A stretch of DNA of 64,000 nt from an uncultured Algibacter sp. (GCA_947499935.1 CANMQH010000016.1:1-64000), one strand, 5' to 3'. Shown: positions 1 to 8,123, counted from the stretch's first letter. Notes: generated from the sequence alone by a model not told the origin. Numbers and translations: made by a program.

Positions 1-130
1 TAATCTCCAAATAAGCTTTTTTTCCCATGCTTAAATATACAAAATATATACGGCGCTAAATAACTATATTGGTATTATTTGAGGTTTTAAAATTTTAATA
101 AGTCTTTTTACACCCAGATTATTAAAAAAT

Positions 131-170
131 AAAAAGCTGTATGAAAACTAAAGTTTTCATACAGCTTTTT
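131..170 (-). terminator. Rho-independent terminator of the 193-507 gene
   Basis: A perfect 18-bp stem (AAAAAGCTGTATGAAAAC at 131-148 with its complement at 153-170) closes on a 4-nt loop. T runs lie on both sides, so it could stop transcripts from either strand. It lies 23 bp past the stop codon of the minus-strand gene at 193-507. The 130 bases to its left show no gene. Confidence 0.85.
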
Positions 171-192
171 AACAATTAGCTTTGACTTCGTA

Positions 193-507
193 CTACTTAG
201 CTTCGATTAATTCTAAGTCTACGATTTTGTTACTTGCCCCTTCATTTGAGGTTTCGTCTGTGTCTGCTACAGACTCGTATGAAATGGAAAATGACTGACC
301 CTTAAATTCATCACCACTCAAGTCATACTTAGCCTTAGCTTCGTCGCTAATAAGCTCAAACGCCATAGCATTTGAATCTGTATCCATGAAGTTATAAACT
401 CCATTTTCGTAACCTGCATAAATGGCCACCACCGTTTCAGTGTTTTGATTGATGCTCGTTGTTGCTGTTGTTAACAATGCAAATAATGCAATACATAATG
501 TTTTCAT
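193..507 (-). CDS. Small secreted protein of unknown function
   Basis: The product has 104 residues. It opens with a typical signal peptide (MKTLCIALFALLTTATTS), so it should be exported to the periplasm or beyond. The mature part is acidic (many Asp and Glu, for example VADTDETSNEGAS) and has no Cys, no lipobox and no domain I recognise. The sequence YAGYENGVYNFMDTDSNAM suggests a short beta-rich fold. It is a single-gene unit that ends at the strong hairpin at 131-170. I cannot assign a role. The coding call is supported by the signal peptide, the terminator and typical codon use. Confidence 0.7.
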   Translation of the reverse strand: MKTLCIALFALLTTATTSINQNTETVVAIYAGYENGVYNFMDTDSNAMAFELISDEAKAKYDLSGDEFKGQSFSISYESVADTDETSNEGASNKIVDLELIEAK

Positions 508-960
508 GTTTTTTGATTTTAATGTTATGCCTTAGTTACGGGCTTATACTTTTTACGGATGCTTATATGTTACTTTTTAAGAAAACTTTAAGACAAAACG
601 TGTCATTCAACGTTTTTTTAACACTTATAGCGATAAAAAATGCTTTTTTATCAATTTAATTAACGAACACCAAACATGGCAAAGCTTTGTTTAAAACTTC
701 TAAAAAAACTGACATTAGCAAACTAAAGACACTATCTACATTGCAAGAGGCTTTCAATATACAAAAACAGAAAGTTTATTATTTTAATTATGTCAAATCA
801 ATCTTTTATCTACATCGTAAATTATACTATTTTTATTGCTAATCATAATTCTGAAATTAAATACTTATCGCACAAGATAATTAGCATACAAAAAATCACC
901 TTATTATTGGAATACTTTTAATTTTTCTGATATTCCAGAATCCCAAAATAAGAAAATATA
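508..960. other. AT-rich intergenic region
   Basis: About 450 bp lie between the divergent gene at 193-507 and the protease/regulator unit. It should hold the promoters of both. I found no exact TAnnTTTG element, no long inverted repeat and no credible ORF. The plus-strand frame open at 459-659 partly overlaps the secreted-protein gene and encodes a low-complexity hydrophobic peptide, so I do not call it. Confidence 0.5.
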
Positions 961-1032
961 ATGTTTTATATGCTTTTTGGGATGCTAATTGTTTCGATTA
1001 TTATATTTTTAAAGCCTAAACTAAAGTTATAA
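961..1032 (+). CDS. Possible 23-residue membrane peptide upstream of the protease gene
   Basis: An ATG at 961 opens a 24-codon frame ending in TAA at 1030-1032, four bases before the ATG of the protease gene. The peptide (MFYMLFGMLIVSIIIFLKP then KLKL) is one hydrophobic helix with a basic tail, the shape of a small single-pass membrane peptide. An in-frame stop at 949-951 limits extension upstream. The tight spacing to 1037 suggests translational coupling if it is real. Length alone gives little statistical support and the region is AT-rich, so this is only a candidate. Confidence 0.25.
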   Translation: MFYMLFGMLIVSIIIFLKPKLKL

Positions 1033-1036
1033 GACG

Positions 1037-1480
1037 ATGACTGAAACGCTTAGGGAGTTTTTAGAAAAAAAAGGTTATACAAAAGTTAAACTACACCTTA
1101 CTAAAACCAACCATTTTGAAATAAAAGCCAAAATAAATGGCCAACAAGGTCTATTTATTTTAGATACTGGAGCATCAAACTCATGTGTTGGCTTTGAAGC
1201 TATAGAAACTTTTAAATTAAAAGCAGAAGATTCTATGATTAAAGCTGCTGGGGCTGGAGCTATTGATATGGACACTAAAATGGCTAAAAAAAATAAGATT
1301 AAAATTGGAAAATGGTCTAACAACAAAGTCGTTTTAGTTTTATTTAATCTTACGCATGTTAATACAGCTCTTATAAACCATAATTCTAAACCTGTTGATG
1401 GTATTATTGGTGCCGATATATTAAAAAAAGGAAAAGGCATAATAGATTACCAAAAGAAATATCTATATTTAAAATTATAA
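1037..1480 (+). CDS. Retropepsin-like aspartic protease (clan AA)
   Basis: This 147-residue protein has the hallmark Asp-Thr-Gly-Ala-Ser motif at residues 43-47, preceded by a hydrophobic strand (GLFILDTGAS), and a second hydrophobic-Gly element near the end (VDGIIGADILKKGKGIIDY) that matches the ILG-type strand of retropepsins. One catalytic Asp per chain implies a homodimer. Family members are bacterial single-domain aspartyl proteases whose targets are mostly unknown. No signal peptide is seen, so it is probably cytoplasmic. The gene lies 30 bp upstream of a response regulator on the same strand, and the two probably share a transcript. A protease acting on the regulator or its partners is possible but is inference only. 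Confidence 0.8.
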   Translation: MTETLREFLEKKGYTKVKLHLTKTNHFEIKAKINGQQGLFILDTGASNSCVGFEAIETFKLKAEDSMIKAAGAGAIDMDTKMAKKNKIKIGKWSNNKVVLVLFNLTHVNTALINHNSKPVDGIIGADILKKGKGIIDYQKKYLYLKL

Positions 1481-1510
1481 ATTAATAGCTAACTATCCCT
1501 CTAGTCCTAA

Positions 1511-2143
1511 ATGAATACTTCTATTGTAATAGCAGATGACCATCCGCTTATGCTACGCGGTCTAACTGATTTTTTAACTTCAAAAGGTTTTAATATTATT
1601 GGAAGCGCCAAAGATGGAAACGCTGCCTATAACTTAATTGTAAAATTAAAGCCTGAAATTGCCATACTAGACATACGAATGCCACATAGAACCGGTTTGG
1701 AAATTGCCGAAGCATGTAAAAAAAATGATTTAGACACAAAAATAATACTGTTAACATTTGACAAGGAAGAAGATGTTTATGACCAAGCCATAGAGCATGG
1801 TGTATATGGTTATATTTTAAAAGAATTTGCTATTGAAGAAATTGAAACCTGTATCAGTAATGTTGCTAATGGTAAATCGTATTTTAGTGAAGAAATTGCA
1901 TCTTATCTTAATGCAAGTACATTAGAACAAAAACCTGATAAACTTGATTTACTCACAAAATCTGAATTAAGAATAGTTAAACTAATTTCTGAAAATAAAA
2001 CTAGCCAAGATATAGCAGATGAGTTGTCTATATCTGTAAGAACCGTAGATAAACACCGAAGTAATATTGTTTCTAAATTAGGGTTAGACAATAAGCCCAC
2101 ATCACTTTCTATCTGGGCAAACTTAAACAAAGCATTTTTATAA
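1511..2143 (+). CDS. NarL/FixJ-type response regulator (REC plus LuxR HTH), orphan
   Basis: The 210-residue protein has a receiver domain at about 4-122 with the acidic pair D9-D10, the phospho-acceptor D54 (AILDIRMP), a Thr in ILLTF and a Lys in YILKEF. A LuxR-type helix-turn-helix follows at about 145-205 (LTKSELRIVKLISENKTSQDIADELSISVRTVDKH). It should be a DNA-binding dimer controlled by phosphorylation. No histidine kinase gene lies within the window, so it is an orphan here. Its stop codon directly abuts the first of three identical-architecture palindromic promoters (2144, 2552, 2729). Those are the natural candidate targets, and the layout recalls GacA-controlled small RNA genes. That link is inferred from position, not shown. 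Confidence 0.93.
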   Translation: MNTSIVIADDHPLMLRGLTDFLTSKGFNIIGSAKDGNAAYNLIVKLKPEIAILDIRMPHRTGLEIAEACKKNDLDTKIILLTFDKEEDVYDQAIEHGVYGYILKEFAIEEIETCISNVANGKSYFSEEIASYLNASTLEQKPDKLDLLTKSELRIVKLISENKTSQDIADELSISVRTVDKHRSNIVSKLGLDNKPTSLSIWANLNKAFL

Positions 2144-2194
2144 AAATACGTAGAAGTGCGTATTTTTTAAACCGATGGCCTAACATATCTTTAC
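2144..2194 (+). promoter_or_regulatory. Activator-type palindrome and -7 element, promoter of sRNA copy 1
   Basis: The half-sites AAATACGTA (2144-2152) and TGCGTATTT (2157-2165) flank the spacer GAAG. Twenty-three bases after the CGTA of the right half comes TATCTTTAC (2186-2194), a close match to the Bacteroidota -7 element TAnnTTTG. This puts the palindrome centre near -42, where a class II activator would replace the -33 element. The same spacing recurs at 2552 and 2729. Confidence 0.75.
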
Positions 2195-2199
2195 AGTGC

Positions 2200-2268
2200 T
2201 ATTAATTAGTTCTTAGGGAGAATTAAAGAAAGCTCTAAATTGTAACGATTTAGAGCTTTCGCTTTTTT
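2200..2268 (+). ncRNA. Candidate small RNA, copy 1
   Basis: The predicted transcript starts a few bases after the -7 element at 2186-2194 and ends at a perfect 13-bp terminator stem (2228-2240 with 2248-2260, 7-nt loop) followed by a T-rich tail. About 28 unpaired nucleotides precede the stem, including TTAGTTCTTAGGGAGAATTA. It has no ATG, so it is unlikely to be translated. A near-identical copy, including promoter and terminator, lies at 2607-2676. Conservation is strongest in the unpaired arm, which suggests that arm is the functional part. I do not recognise an RNA family. Confidence 0.65.
2228..2268 (+). terminator. Terminator hairpin of sRNA copy 1
   Basis: GAAAGCTCTAAAT at 2228-2240 pairs fully with 2248-2260, followed by GCTTTTTTAT. 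This is a canonical intrinsic terminator and the 3' end of the candidate small RNA. Confidence 0.85.
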
Positions 2269-2551
2269 ATACTATTTATACTTTTCTAATTATTGCAAAC
2301 GCTTCTATACCTATGTTTAGATAACAACAATTTTACTCTAATTCTGTTTTTTAATATTTTAATTTCATTAGCAAAGCGTATACTATCAAAAATATAAGGC
2401 AATGGTTTTTATATTATGAATATTATAGACACTTGGCTTTAACTTTATTGATTTCTTCTAATAACTTTCATTATAAATCTAACTAAGTTATTATTACATA
2501 AGTGGACATTATTTAAAATCTTATTTAAACGTTTAACAATCATATTCTAAA

Positions 2552-2602
2552 AAATACGTAGAAGTACGTATTTGATAAATCGATTGTCTAGTATACCTTT
2601 AC
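2552..2602 (+). promoter_or_regulatory. Perfect palindrome and -7 element, promoter of sRNA copy 2
   Basis: AAATACGTA (2552-2560) and TACGTATTT (2565-2573) form a perfect inverted repeat around GAAG. A 23-bp gap separates the right CGTA from TACCTTTAC (2594-2602). The sequence between the two elements differs from copy 1, while the box, spacing and -7 element are kept, as expected under selection. Confidence 0.75.
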
Positions 2603-2606
2603 CATG

Positions 2607-2676
2607 CTATTAATTAGTTCTTAGGGAGAATTAAAGAAGGCTCTAAATTATAACGATTTAGAGCTTTCACTTTTTT
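2607..2676 (+). ncRNA. Candidate small RNA, copy 2
   Basis: This repeats copy 1 almost base for base from the predicted start to the terminator. The stem is 2636-2648 with 2656-2668 and has one G-T wobble. The unpaired 5' arm (TTAGTTCTTAGGGAGAATTA) is identical to that of copy 1. No start codon is present. The two copies are 408 bp apart and the DNA between them is unrelated, so a whole transcription unit was duplicated or both have been retained under selection. Confidence 0.65.
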
Positions 2677-2677
2677 A
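2636..2677 (+). terminator. Terminator hairpin of sRNA copy 2
   Basis: A 13-bp stem with a single wobble (2636-2648 with 2656-2668) and a 7-nt loop, followed by a T-rich tail. It has the same design as the terminator at 2228-2268. Confidence 0.85.
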
Positions 2678-2728
2678 TATCATTTCGTATTTTAATTAAG
2701 AAAATTACATGCTATACAGGTTATCACA

Positions 2729-2779
2729 AAATACGTAGAAGTGCGTATTTTTTTTTATTTGGGTGTAAACTACCTTTAC
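2729..2779 (+). promoter_or_regulatory. Third copy of the palindrome and -7 element
   Basis: AAATACGTA (2729-2737), GAAG, TGCGTATTT (2742-2750), then 23 bp from the right CGTA to TACCTTTAC (2771-2779). Downstream of the -7 element the sequence is unlike the two sRNA copies and leads into a short ORF at 2864-2980. The same regulator therefore probably controls two RNAs and one small membrane peptide. Confidence 0.75.
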
Positions 2780-2863
2780 AAAACAAGTTATTCATATAAT
2801 ATGATTTTTAAATACTTCATATTATTACAATAAATATTTAACTAAATAATACTGAATCCAACA

Positions 2864-2980
2864 ATGGTAAATCCAGCAATGAAAAAAGAAAGCTACATAC
2901 CTAATAAAATATGTCTCATAGGACTATTTGTATTGGTTATTTTAGTTATTTCTATAAATATTTTTATGTGTTTTAGTTAG
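2864..2980 (+). CDS. Small single-pass membrane peptide (38 codons)
   Basis: An ATG at 2864 (or the in-frame ATG at 2879) opens a frame ending in TAG at 2978-2980. The short form has 33 residues: a basic polar N-terminus (MKKESYIPNK), then one hydrophobic helix (ICLIGLFVLVILVISINIF) and a tail with a Cys. The gene has its own promoter with the palindromic box at 2729-2750, a leader of about 80 bases, and a terminator at 3011-3048. These boundaries make a real gene likely despite its size. The Bacteroidota -7 element and box tie it to the response regulator locus. Function unknown; a membrane-acting stress peptide is one possibility. Confidence 0.55.
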   Translation: MVNPAMKKESYIPNKICLIGLFVLVILVISINIFMCFS

Positions 2981-3010
2981 TAAAAGAGAAAGTAGTGTAA
3001 TCACTAACAA

Positions 3011-3048
3011 AAAAAAGGCATTACATATAATTATGCAATACCTTTTTT
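3011..3048. terminator. Bidirectional terminator between the small peptide gene and sucB
   Basis: A8-G-type stem: AAAAAAGG (3011-3018) pairs with CCTTTTTT (3041-3048) and the stem continues with two mismatches to a 4-nt loop near 3028-3031. T runs on both strands and convergent flanking genes support use in both directions. Confidence 0.75.
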
Positions 3049-3068
3049 ATTTCTCTTTTGCGTTATAA

Positions 3069-4280
3069 CTATAACTCTAATGCTTTTTTTACATCATTAT
3101 CCATCAATAACTCTATTGGATTCTCTAAAGCTTCTTTTACAGCTACCAAAAACCCAACACTTTCTTTACCATCAATAATTCTGTGATCATAAGATAAAGC
3201 GACATACATAATAGGTCGTATTTCAACTTTACCATCTATAGCTACAGGACGTTCTATGATATTGTGCATACCTAAAATACCACTTTGCGGCGGATTAATT
3301 ATTGGCGTTGACAACATGCTACCAAATACACCTCCGTTAGTGATTGTAAAAGTACCACCAGTCATCTCATCAACAGTAATTTGACCATCTCTAGCACGAA
3401 GTGCTAAACGTTTTACTTCAGACTCTACACCTCTAAAACCTAAATGCTCTGCGTTTCTTATAACAGGAACCATTAAACCTTTTGGTCCTGAAACTGCTAT
3501 ACTAATATCACAGAAATCATAAGAAAGCATTTCTTTACCATCAATCATAGAGTTCACGGCAGGATACATTTTTAAGGCTCTAACTACAGCTAGCGTGAAA
3601 AAACTCATAAAGCCTAAACTTACACCATGCTTACCTTTAAAGGTCTCTTTGTATGCTTTACGCAACTCAAAAATTGGAGACATGTCCACCTCATTAAAAG
3701 TGGTTAACATAGCTGTTGTATTTTTAACTTCTACCAAACGCTCTGCCACTTTTCTGCGTAGCATAGACATTTTGCTTCTAGATGAACCTCGACTACCACC
3801 AGCTGGCGTTCCCATAGATGGCACAGCCTTTACAGCATCTTCTTTGGTTATCCTACCGTCTTTTCCAGTTCCAGAAATTGAATGTGCATCCATTCCTTTT
3901 TCAGCTAAAATCTTTTTAGCTGCTGGACTAGCAGATCCAGTAGCGTAAGTTTTTGTTTCTGCTACAGGAGCTTTAGGCGCATCTGCTTTGGGTGCATCTT
4001 CTTTTTTTTCTGCTTTTGGAGTGTCACCACCTTCAGGTTTTGCAGCACTAGTATCAATTAAACATACTACAGCTCCAACCTCTACAGCGTCACCTTCTTC
4101 TGCTTTTAGCGTTATAATCCCACTCATTTCTGCAGGTAATTCAAGAGTCGCTTTATCACTATCTACCTCAGCAATAGCTTGGTCTTTTTCAACATAATCA
4201 CCATCTTCTACTAGCCATGCAGCTATTTCCACTTCTGTGATAGACTCCCCTGGCGAAGGTACTTTCATTTCTAAAATCAT
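3069..4280 (-). CDS. sucB: Dihydrolipoyllysine-residue succinyltransferase, E2 of 2-oxoglutarate dehydrogenase
   Basis: The 403-residue E2 transfers the succinyl group from the E1-formed intermediate to CoA in the TCA cycle. An N-terminal lipoyl domain (about 2-76) carries the lipoylated Lys at K43 ([14 protein letters not shown]). An Ala/Pro/Lys-rich linker follows, then an E3-binding domain (about 116-152, [14 protein letters not shown]) and the catalytic acyltransferase domain ending in HRIIDG, the active-site His motif. The length is normal for the family. It lies 34 bp downstream of sucA on the same strand and is cotranscribed. The E3 gene is not in the window. The alternative of a pyruvate E2 is excluded by the adjacent OdhA-type E1. 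Confidence 0.96.
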   Translation of the reverse strand: MILEMKVPSPGESITEVEIAAWLVEDGDYVEKDQAIAEVDSDKATLELPAEMSGIITLKAEEGDAVEVGAVVCLIDTSAAKPEGGDTPKAEKKEDAPKADAPKAPVAETKTYATGSASPAAKKILAEKGMDAHSISGTGKDGRITKEDAVKAVPSMGTPAGGSRGSSRSKMSMLRRKVAERLVEVKNTTAMLTTFNEVDMSPIFELRKAYKETFKGKHGVSLGFMSFFTLAVVRALKMYPAVNSMIDGKEMLSYDFCDISIAVSGPKGLMVPVIRNAEHLGFRGVESEVKRLALRARDGQITVDEMTGGTFTITNGGVFGSMLSTPIINPPQSGILGMHNIIERPVAIDGKVEIRPIMYVALSYDHRIIDGKESVGFLVAVKEALENPIELLMDNDVKKALEL

Positions 4281-4314
4281 TCTTTATAATTTTAATTGTC
4301 TCTTAATTTCTTTA

Positions 4315-7059
4315 TTAGTTATTTTCTTGAAAAACAGCATCAATAACGTTTTGTTGCCTTCTTTTATCTCGTGTATTAGAGCCTGGTGCAGGCACCGAAC
4401 TATATGGTCTAGAACACACCTCTAACTTTACCAAATCCATACGTTGTAACATATGGCTCCAAGCCCCCATATTCTTAGGCTCTTCTTGTGCCCATACGTA
4501 ATTTTGAACATTTGGGTAGCGATCAATAATCGCTTGTATATTATCTAGATGCAGAGGAAATAATTGTTCTATCCTAACCAAAGCGACATCGTCTCTATCT
4601 AGAGATTCTCTATTAGCTAACAAATCATAATAAAACTTACCTGTGCAAAACACTAATTTTTTTACGTTTTTAGGGTTAATCGAATCGTCTATAACTTCTT
4701 GGAATGTGCCTTCTGAAAGCTCTTTTATTGATGATACGGCTTTTGGATGACGTAATAAACTTTTTGGAGTAAATACAATTAAAGGTTTTCTATAATTACG
4801 TTTCATTTGACGACGTAATAAATGAAACATATTGGCTGGTGTTGTACAATCTGCAACTATCATGTTATCGTTACCACAAAGTTGTAAATAGCGCTCTATT
4901 CTTGCAGACGAATGCTCTGATCCTTGGCCTTCGTATCCATGAGGTAATAATACAACTATGCCATTTTGAGATTTCCATTTATCTTCTGCGGCCGACAAAT
5001 ATTGATCAAAGATTATTTGAGCTCCGTTACTAAAATCTCCAAATTGAGCTTCCCAAATAGTTAAGGTATTAGGATTTGCCATAGCATAACCATAATCAAA
5101 GCCAAGTACACCATACTCTGATAAAAAGGAATTATAAATATCCATTTTACCTTTATTTTCAGAATTTGTATTTAGTAAGTTTATGCGTTCTTCAGATATT
5201 TCATCACGTAATATAGCATGTCTGTGGCTAAATGTACCACGTTCTACATCTTGTCCAGAAATACGAACGTTAAATCCTTCTTCCATCAAACTTCCGTATG
5301 CAAGTGTTTCTGCCATACCCCAATCTAGCGTATCGGTTTCAAAAACCATTTTTTCTCGCCCATTCAAAATTCGCTCTGCTTTACGCAAAAACTTCACCCC
5401 TTGTGGAACTGTAGAAACGACTTTAGAAATATTTTCTAAATTAGTTTTTGGATATGTCGTGTCTTCAGGCTCTAACATAGCATCAAGACCCTTACGCTCA
5501 AACGCAGACCAGCGCTCTTGCATAAACTCTCTAACCTTGGAAGACTCTGCTTTTTTAGACTTTTCATATTCACGTTCTAAAGTTTCTTTAAACTCTTTAA
5601 CAATCTGATCGGAATACGATTTATCTATAGTATTTTCTGCAACTAATTTCTCAGCATATATTTTAAATGGATTAGCATGTTTTGATATTTCCTTGTATAA
5701 TTTAGGTTGCGTAAAACGCGGCTCATCACCTTCATTATGACCATATTTTCTATAGCCTAGTAAATCTATATAAACATCTTTTTTATATCGCATTCTATAC
5801 TCCAAGGCCATTTCTACGGCGTGTACAACAGCTTCTGCATCATCTGCATTAACATGTAACACAGGAGACAGTGTTACTTTTGCAACATCAGTACAATATG
5901 TACTAGAACGCGCATCAAGATAATTGGTTGTAAAACCAATTTGATTGTTTACTACAATATGTATGGTACCGCCAGTTTTATAGCCACTTAATTGACTCAT
6001 TTGAGCCACTTCATAAACAACTCCTTGACCTGCAATAGCAGCATCTCCATGCACTATAATTGGTATGATTTTAGAATCATCTCCATTATAATCACTATCT
6101 ATTTTGGCTCTAGTAATTCCTTCTGCTACTGGTGCAACAGTCTCTAAATGTGATGGATTTGGCACAAGGTTCATCTTAATATTTTTACCATTTTGGTATG
6201 TTTTATTAAGTGTTAATCCTAAGTGGTATTTTACATCGCCATCAATATCTTCATCTTCAAAATCTTTACCATCAAACTCACTAAACAACTCGTTAACGGG
6301 TTTTCTGAAAATATTAACAAGCGTGCTTAAACGTCCGCGGTGAGCCATACCTAAAACACATTCTTTTACGCCATATTTTTCAACGGCATAAAAAAGCACA
6401 TTACTAAGAGCAGGAATTAAAGATTCTCCACCTTCTAGTGAAAACCTTTTTTGTCCTACGTATTTGGTTTGTAAAAAATTCTCAAACGTTACTGCTTGGT
6501 TTAACTTTGAAAGAATATATTTTTTGGTTTCATCTGAAAAATTGGGCTGATTCTTATTTTTATTTAATTGACCCTGCCACCATTTTATAACTTCAGGATT
6601 TCGTAAATACATATATTCTACACCAATAGAACTACAGTATACCTGTTCTAAATGTGCTATAATTTGACGTAATGTTTTAGCACCAATACCTAAAATTTCT
6701 CCTGCATTAAAAACGGTATCTAAATCAGATTCAGATAAATCAAAATTCTTAATATCTAAAGAAGGCTTATAACTTCTACGTTCTCGTACAGGGTTGGTTT
6801 TGGTAAATAAATGGCCACGTATTCTATATCCATCAATAAGTCTAACAACATGAAACTCTTTTTGTACATGCTCTGGAATTTGCGTAGATACGCCTTCTAT
6901 AATATCTCCAGTTAACCCATAATTTTCGCTTCCAAAATCGTAGCCTTGAAAAAAGGCCCTCCAACTTGGTTCTACAGTATCTGGATTCTCTAAATATTGA
7001 TCGTATAAATCAGCAAAATATGCTGTATGTGCTGTGTTTAAAAATGAAAATTTATCCAT
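4315..7059 (-). CDS. sucA: 2-oxoglutarate dehydrogenase E1 component
   Basis: This 914-residue TPP-dependent E1 decarboxylates 2-oxoglutarate. The N-terminus MDKFSFLNTAHTAYF and the early motif PSWRAFFQGYDFG are typical of OdhA-type E1 proteins. Central motifs include GMAHRGRLSTLVN, HGDAAIAGQGVVYE and a TPP-binding segment before NNQIGFTT. The C-terminal half has RHAILRDE and LLPHGYEGQGSEHSS. The reading frame is open 51 bp further upstream, but the ATG at 7057-7059 gives the family N-terminus and sits 41 bp after a -7 element at 7100-7107. Operon with sucB. Confidence 0.97.
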   Translation of the reverse strand: MDKFSFLNTAHTAYFADLYDQYLENPDTVEPSWRAFFQGYDFGSENYGLTGDIIEGVSTQIPEHVQKEFHVVRLIDGYRIRGHLFTKTNPVRERRSYKPSLDIKNFDLSESDLDTVFNAGEILGIGAKTLRQIIAHLEQVYCSSIGVEYMYLRNPEVIKWWQGQLNKNKNQPNFSDETKKYILSKLNQAVTFENFLQTKYVGQKRFSLEGGESLIPALSNVLFYAVEKYGVKECVLGMAHRGRLSTLVNIFRKPVNELFSEFDGKDFEDEDIDGDVKYHLGLTLNKTYQNGKNIKMNLVPNPSHLETVAPVAEGITRAKIDSDYNGDDSKIIPIIVHGDAAIAGQGVVYEVAQMSQLSGYKTGGTIHIVVNNQIGFTTNYLDARSSTYCTDVAKVTLSPVLHVNADDAEAVVHAVEMALEYRMRYKKDVYIDLLGYRKYGHNEGDEPRFTQPKLYKEISKHANPFKIYAEKLVAENTIDKSYSDQIVKEFKETLEREYEKSKKAESSKVREFMQERWSAFERKGLDAMLEPEDTTYPKTNLENISKVVSTVPQGVKFLRKAERILNGREKMVFETDTLDWGMAETLAYGSLMEEGFNVRISGQDVERGTFSHRHAILRDEISEERINLLNTNSENKGKMDIYNSFLSEYGVLGFDYGYAMANPNTLTIWEAQFGDFSNGAQIIFDQYLSAAEDKWKSQNGIVVLLPHGYEGQGSEHSSARIERYLQLCGNDNMIVADCTTPANMFHLLRRQMKRNYRKPLIVFTPKSLLRHPKAVSSIKELSEGTFQEVIDDSINPKNVKKLVFCTGKFYYDLLANRESLDRDDVALVRIEQLFPLHLDNIQAIIDRYPNVQNYVWAQEEPKNMGAWSHMLQRMDLVKLEVCSRPYSSVPAPGSNTRDKRRQQNVIDAVFQENN

Positions 7060-7099
7060 TTGTATTTTTAATATCCCTTGGGTTGGTCTAAATATTTGC

Positions 7100-7107
7100 C
7101 AAAAATA
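7100..7107 (-). promoter_or_regulatory. -7 element of the sucAB promoter
   Basis: The minus strand reads TATTTTTG, an exact TAnnTTTG match, about 40 bp upstream of the sucA ATG. Its position inside a longer open frame is why I choose the start at 7059. Confidence 0.55.
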
Positions 7108-7221
7108 CAACTTTTACTAAAATTAAGAGTTTCTTTAACTATATTTATAATCAAATAACACGCATTTAATCTGAATGCGTTATTTTAACATAAGACGTTA
7201 ATTTTTTGACAAATATTTATT

Positions 7222-7755
7222 ATGAGACGCATAACCCTATCAATAAACAAGATAACAATCTTAGTATTTACCATTATTTTCTTTTTTACTCAATTTGCAA
7301 ATGCGCAAGAGCCTAAAAGTGTTTTTTGGAGTCATGTAAGGTTTGGAGGTGGCGTTGGGCTTAACTTTGGAGATCAGTTTTTTAGTGGCACTTTAGCACC
7401 AAGCGCCATTTACCAGTTTAATGATACTTATGCTCTTGGAGTTGGGCTTAATGCAACGTATAGCAAGCAAAGAAAACTTTACAAATCTACTATTTTAGGT
7501 GGAAGTATTATTGGATTATATAATGTATTACCTCAAATACAATTGTCTGGTGAGTTTGAGCATTTAAATGTTAATAGACGTTATGATTCTAATGTAAATA
7601 TCCCCAATGACAACTACTGGATACCCGCATTATATTTTGGCGCCGGATACAGAAGCCAGAATATAGCTTTTGGTATAAGATATGACGTTATTTATGATGA
7701 TGAACGAAGTATTTATGCCGAACCATGGGCACCTTTTGTTCGGTTTTATTTTTAA
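7222..7755 (+). CDS. Small outer-membrane beta-barrel protein
   Basis: The 177-residue protein has an N-terminal membrane signal (ITILVFTIIFFFTQFANAQ, cut after ANAQ), and then alternating strands rich in Tyr, Phe and Gly (FGGGVGLNFGDQFFSG, YFGAGYRSQNIAFGIRYDV) ending in an aromatic residue (FVRFYF), the usual outer-membrane sorting end. It is divergent from sucA. Proteins of this type are sometimes labelled alpha-ketoglutarate decarboxylase in flavobacterial genomes because of this neighbourhood. Nothing in the sequence supports an enzyme. The likely role is a small porin-like or structural barrel. Confidence 0.8.
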   Translation: MRRITLSINKITILVFTIIFFFTQFANAQEPKSVFWSHVRFGGGVGLNFGDQFFSGTLAPSAIYQFNDTYALGVGLNATYSKQRKLYKSTILGGSIIGLYNVLPQIQLSGEFEHLNVNRRYDSNVNIPNDNYWIPALYFGAGYRSQNIAFGIRYDVIYDDERSIYAEPWAPFVRFYF

Positions 7756-7769
7756 CTCTTATAAAAAAT

Positions 7770-8123
7770 CTAGGACGAGTATTTATTTTTAAACCACACT
7801 TTTTGCCATTCACGTTTTAGTATTAAAAACGCTATATCATCTGATAATCTAAGTGTATCATCACCATCTAATGCTTTTACGTCGTTTTCTGGCACATCAA
7901 TAATATATAGTAAATTAAGATATTCTGTAAATTTTTCTTGAATAAGTTTAAATACCGTTTCGTGAAGCATAAGTTTTAAACTTGAAGGCAACACATCTTC
8001 ATGAAATCCTAAATCTATATTAGCCAGAAGAAAATCTTTATTTAATTGTTGAATTAACTTTTTATATAAAGCCAGGGTATTAGCCTCTTCTATTAAATCG
8101 TCAAACGTTTTAGGGAACTGCAT
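7770..8123 (-). CDS. Conserved small helical protein of unknown function
   Basis: The 117-residue protein has no signal peptide, membrane segment or Cys motif. It looks helical throughout (FDDLIEEANTLALYKKLIQQLNKDF) and acidic in the middle. Its start overlaps the stop of the polyprenyl synthase gene by one base, so the two are translationally coupled and probably cotranscribed. That suggests a link to isoprenoid synthesis or only shared transcription. I do not recognise a domain. Confidence 0.75.
   Translation of the reverse strand: MQFPKTFDDLIEEANTLALYKKLIQQLNKDFLLANIDLGFHEDVLPSSLKLMLHETVFKLIQEKFTEYLNLLYIIDVPENDVKALDGDDTLRLSDDIAFLILKREWQKVWFKNKYSS

Noticed and set aside
459-659. Open frame of 66 codons on the plus strand
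   Set aside because: It overlaps the signal-peptide end of the minus-strand secreted-protein gene, has low-complexity hydrophobic sequence and no promoter or terminator of its own.
7060-7110. Upstream extension of sucA
   Set aside because: The extension overlaps the -7 element and lacks similarity to the family N-terminus; the ATG at 7059 is preferred.
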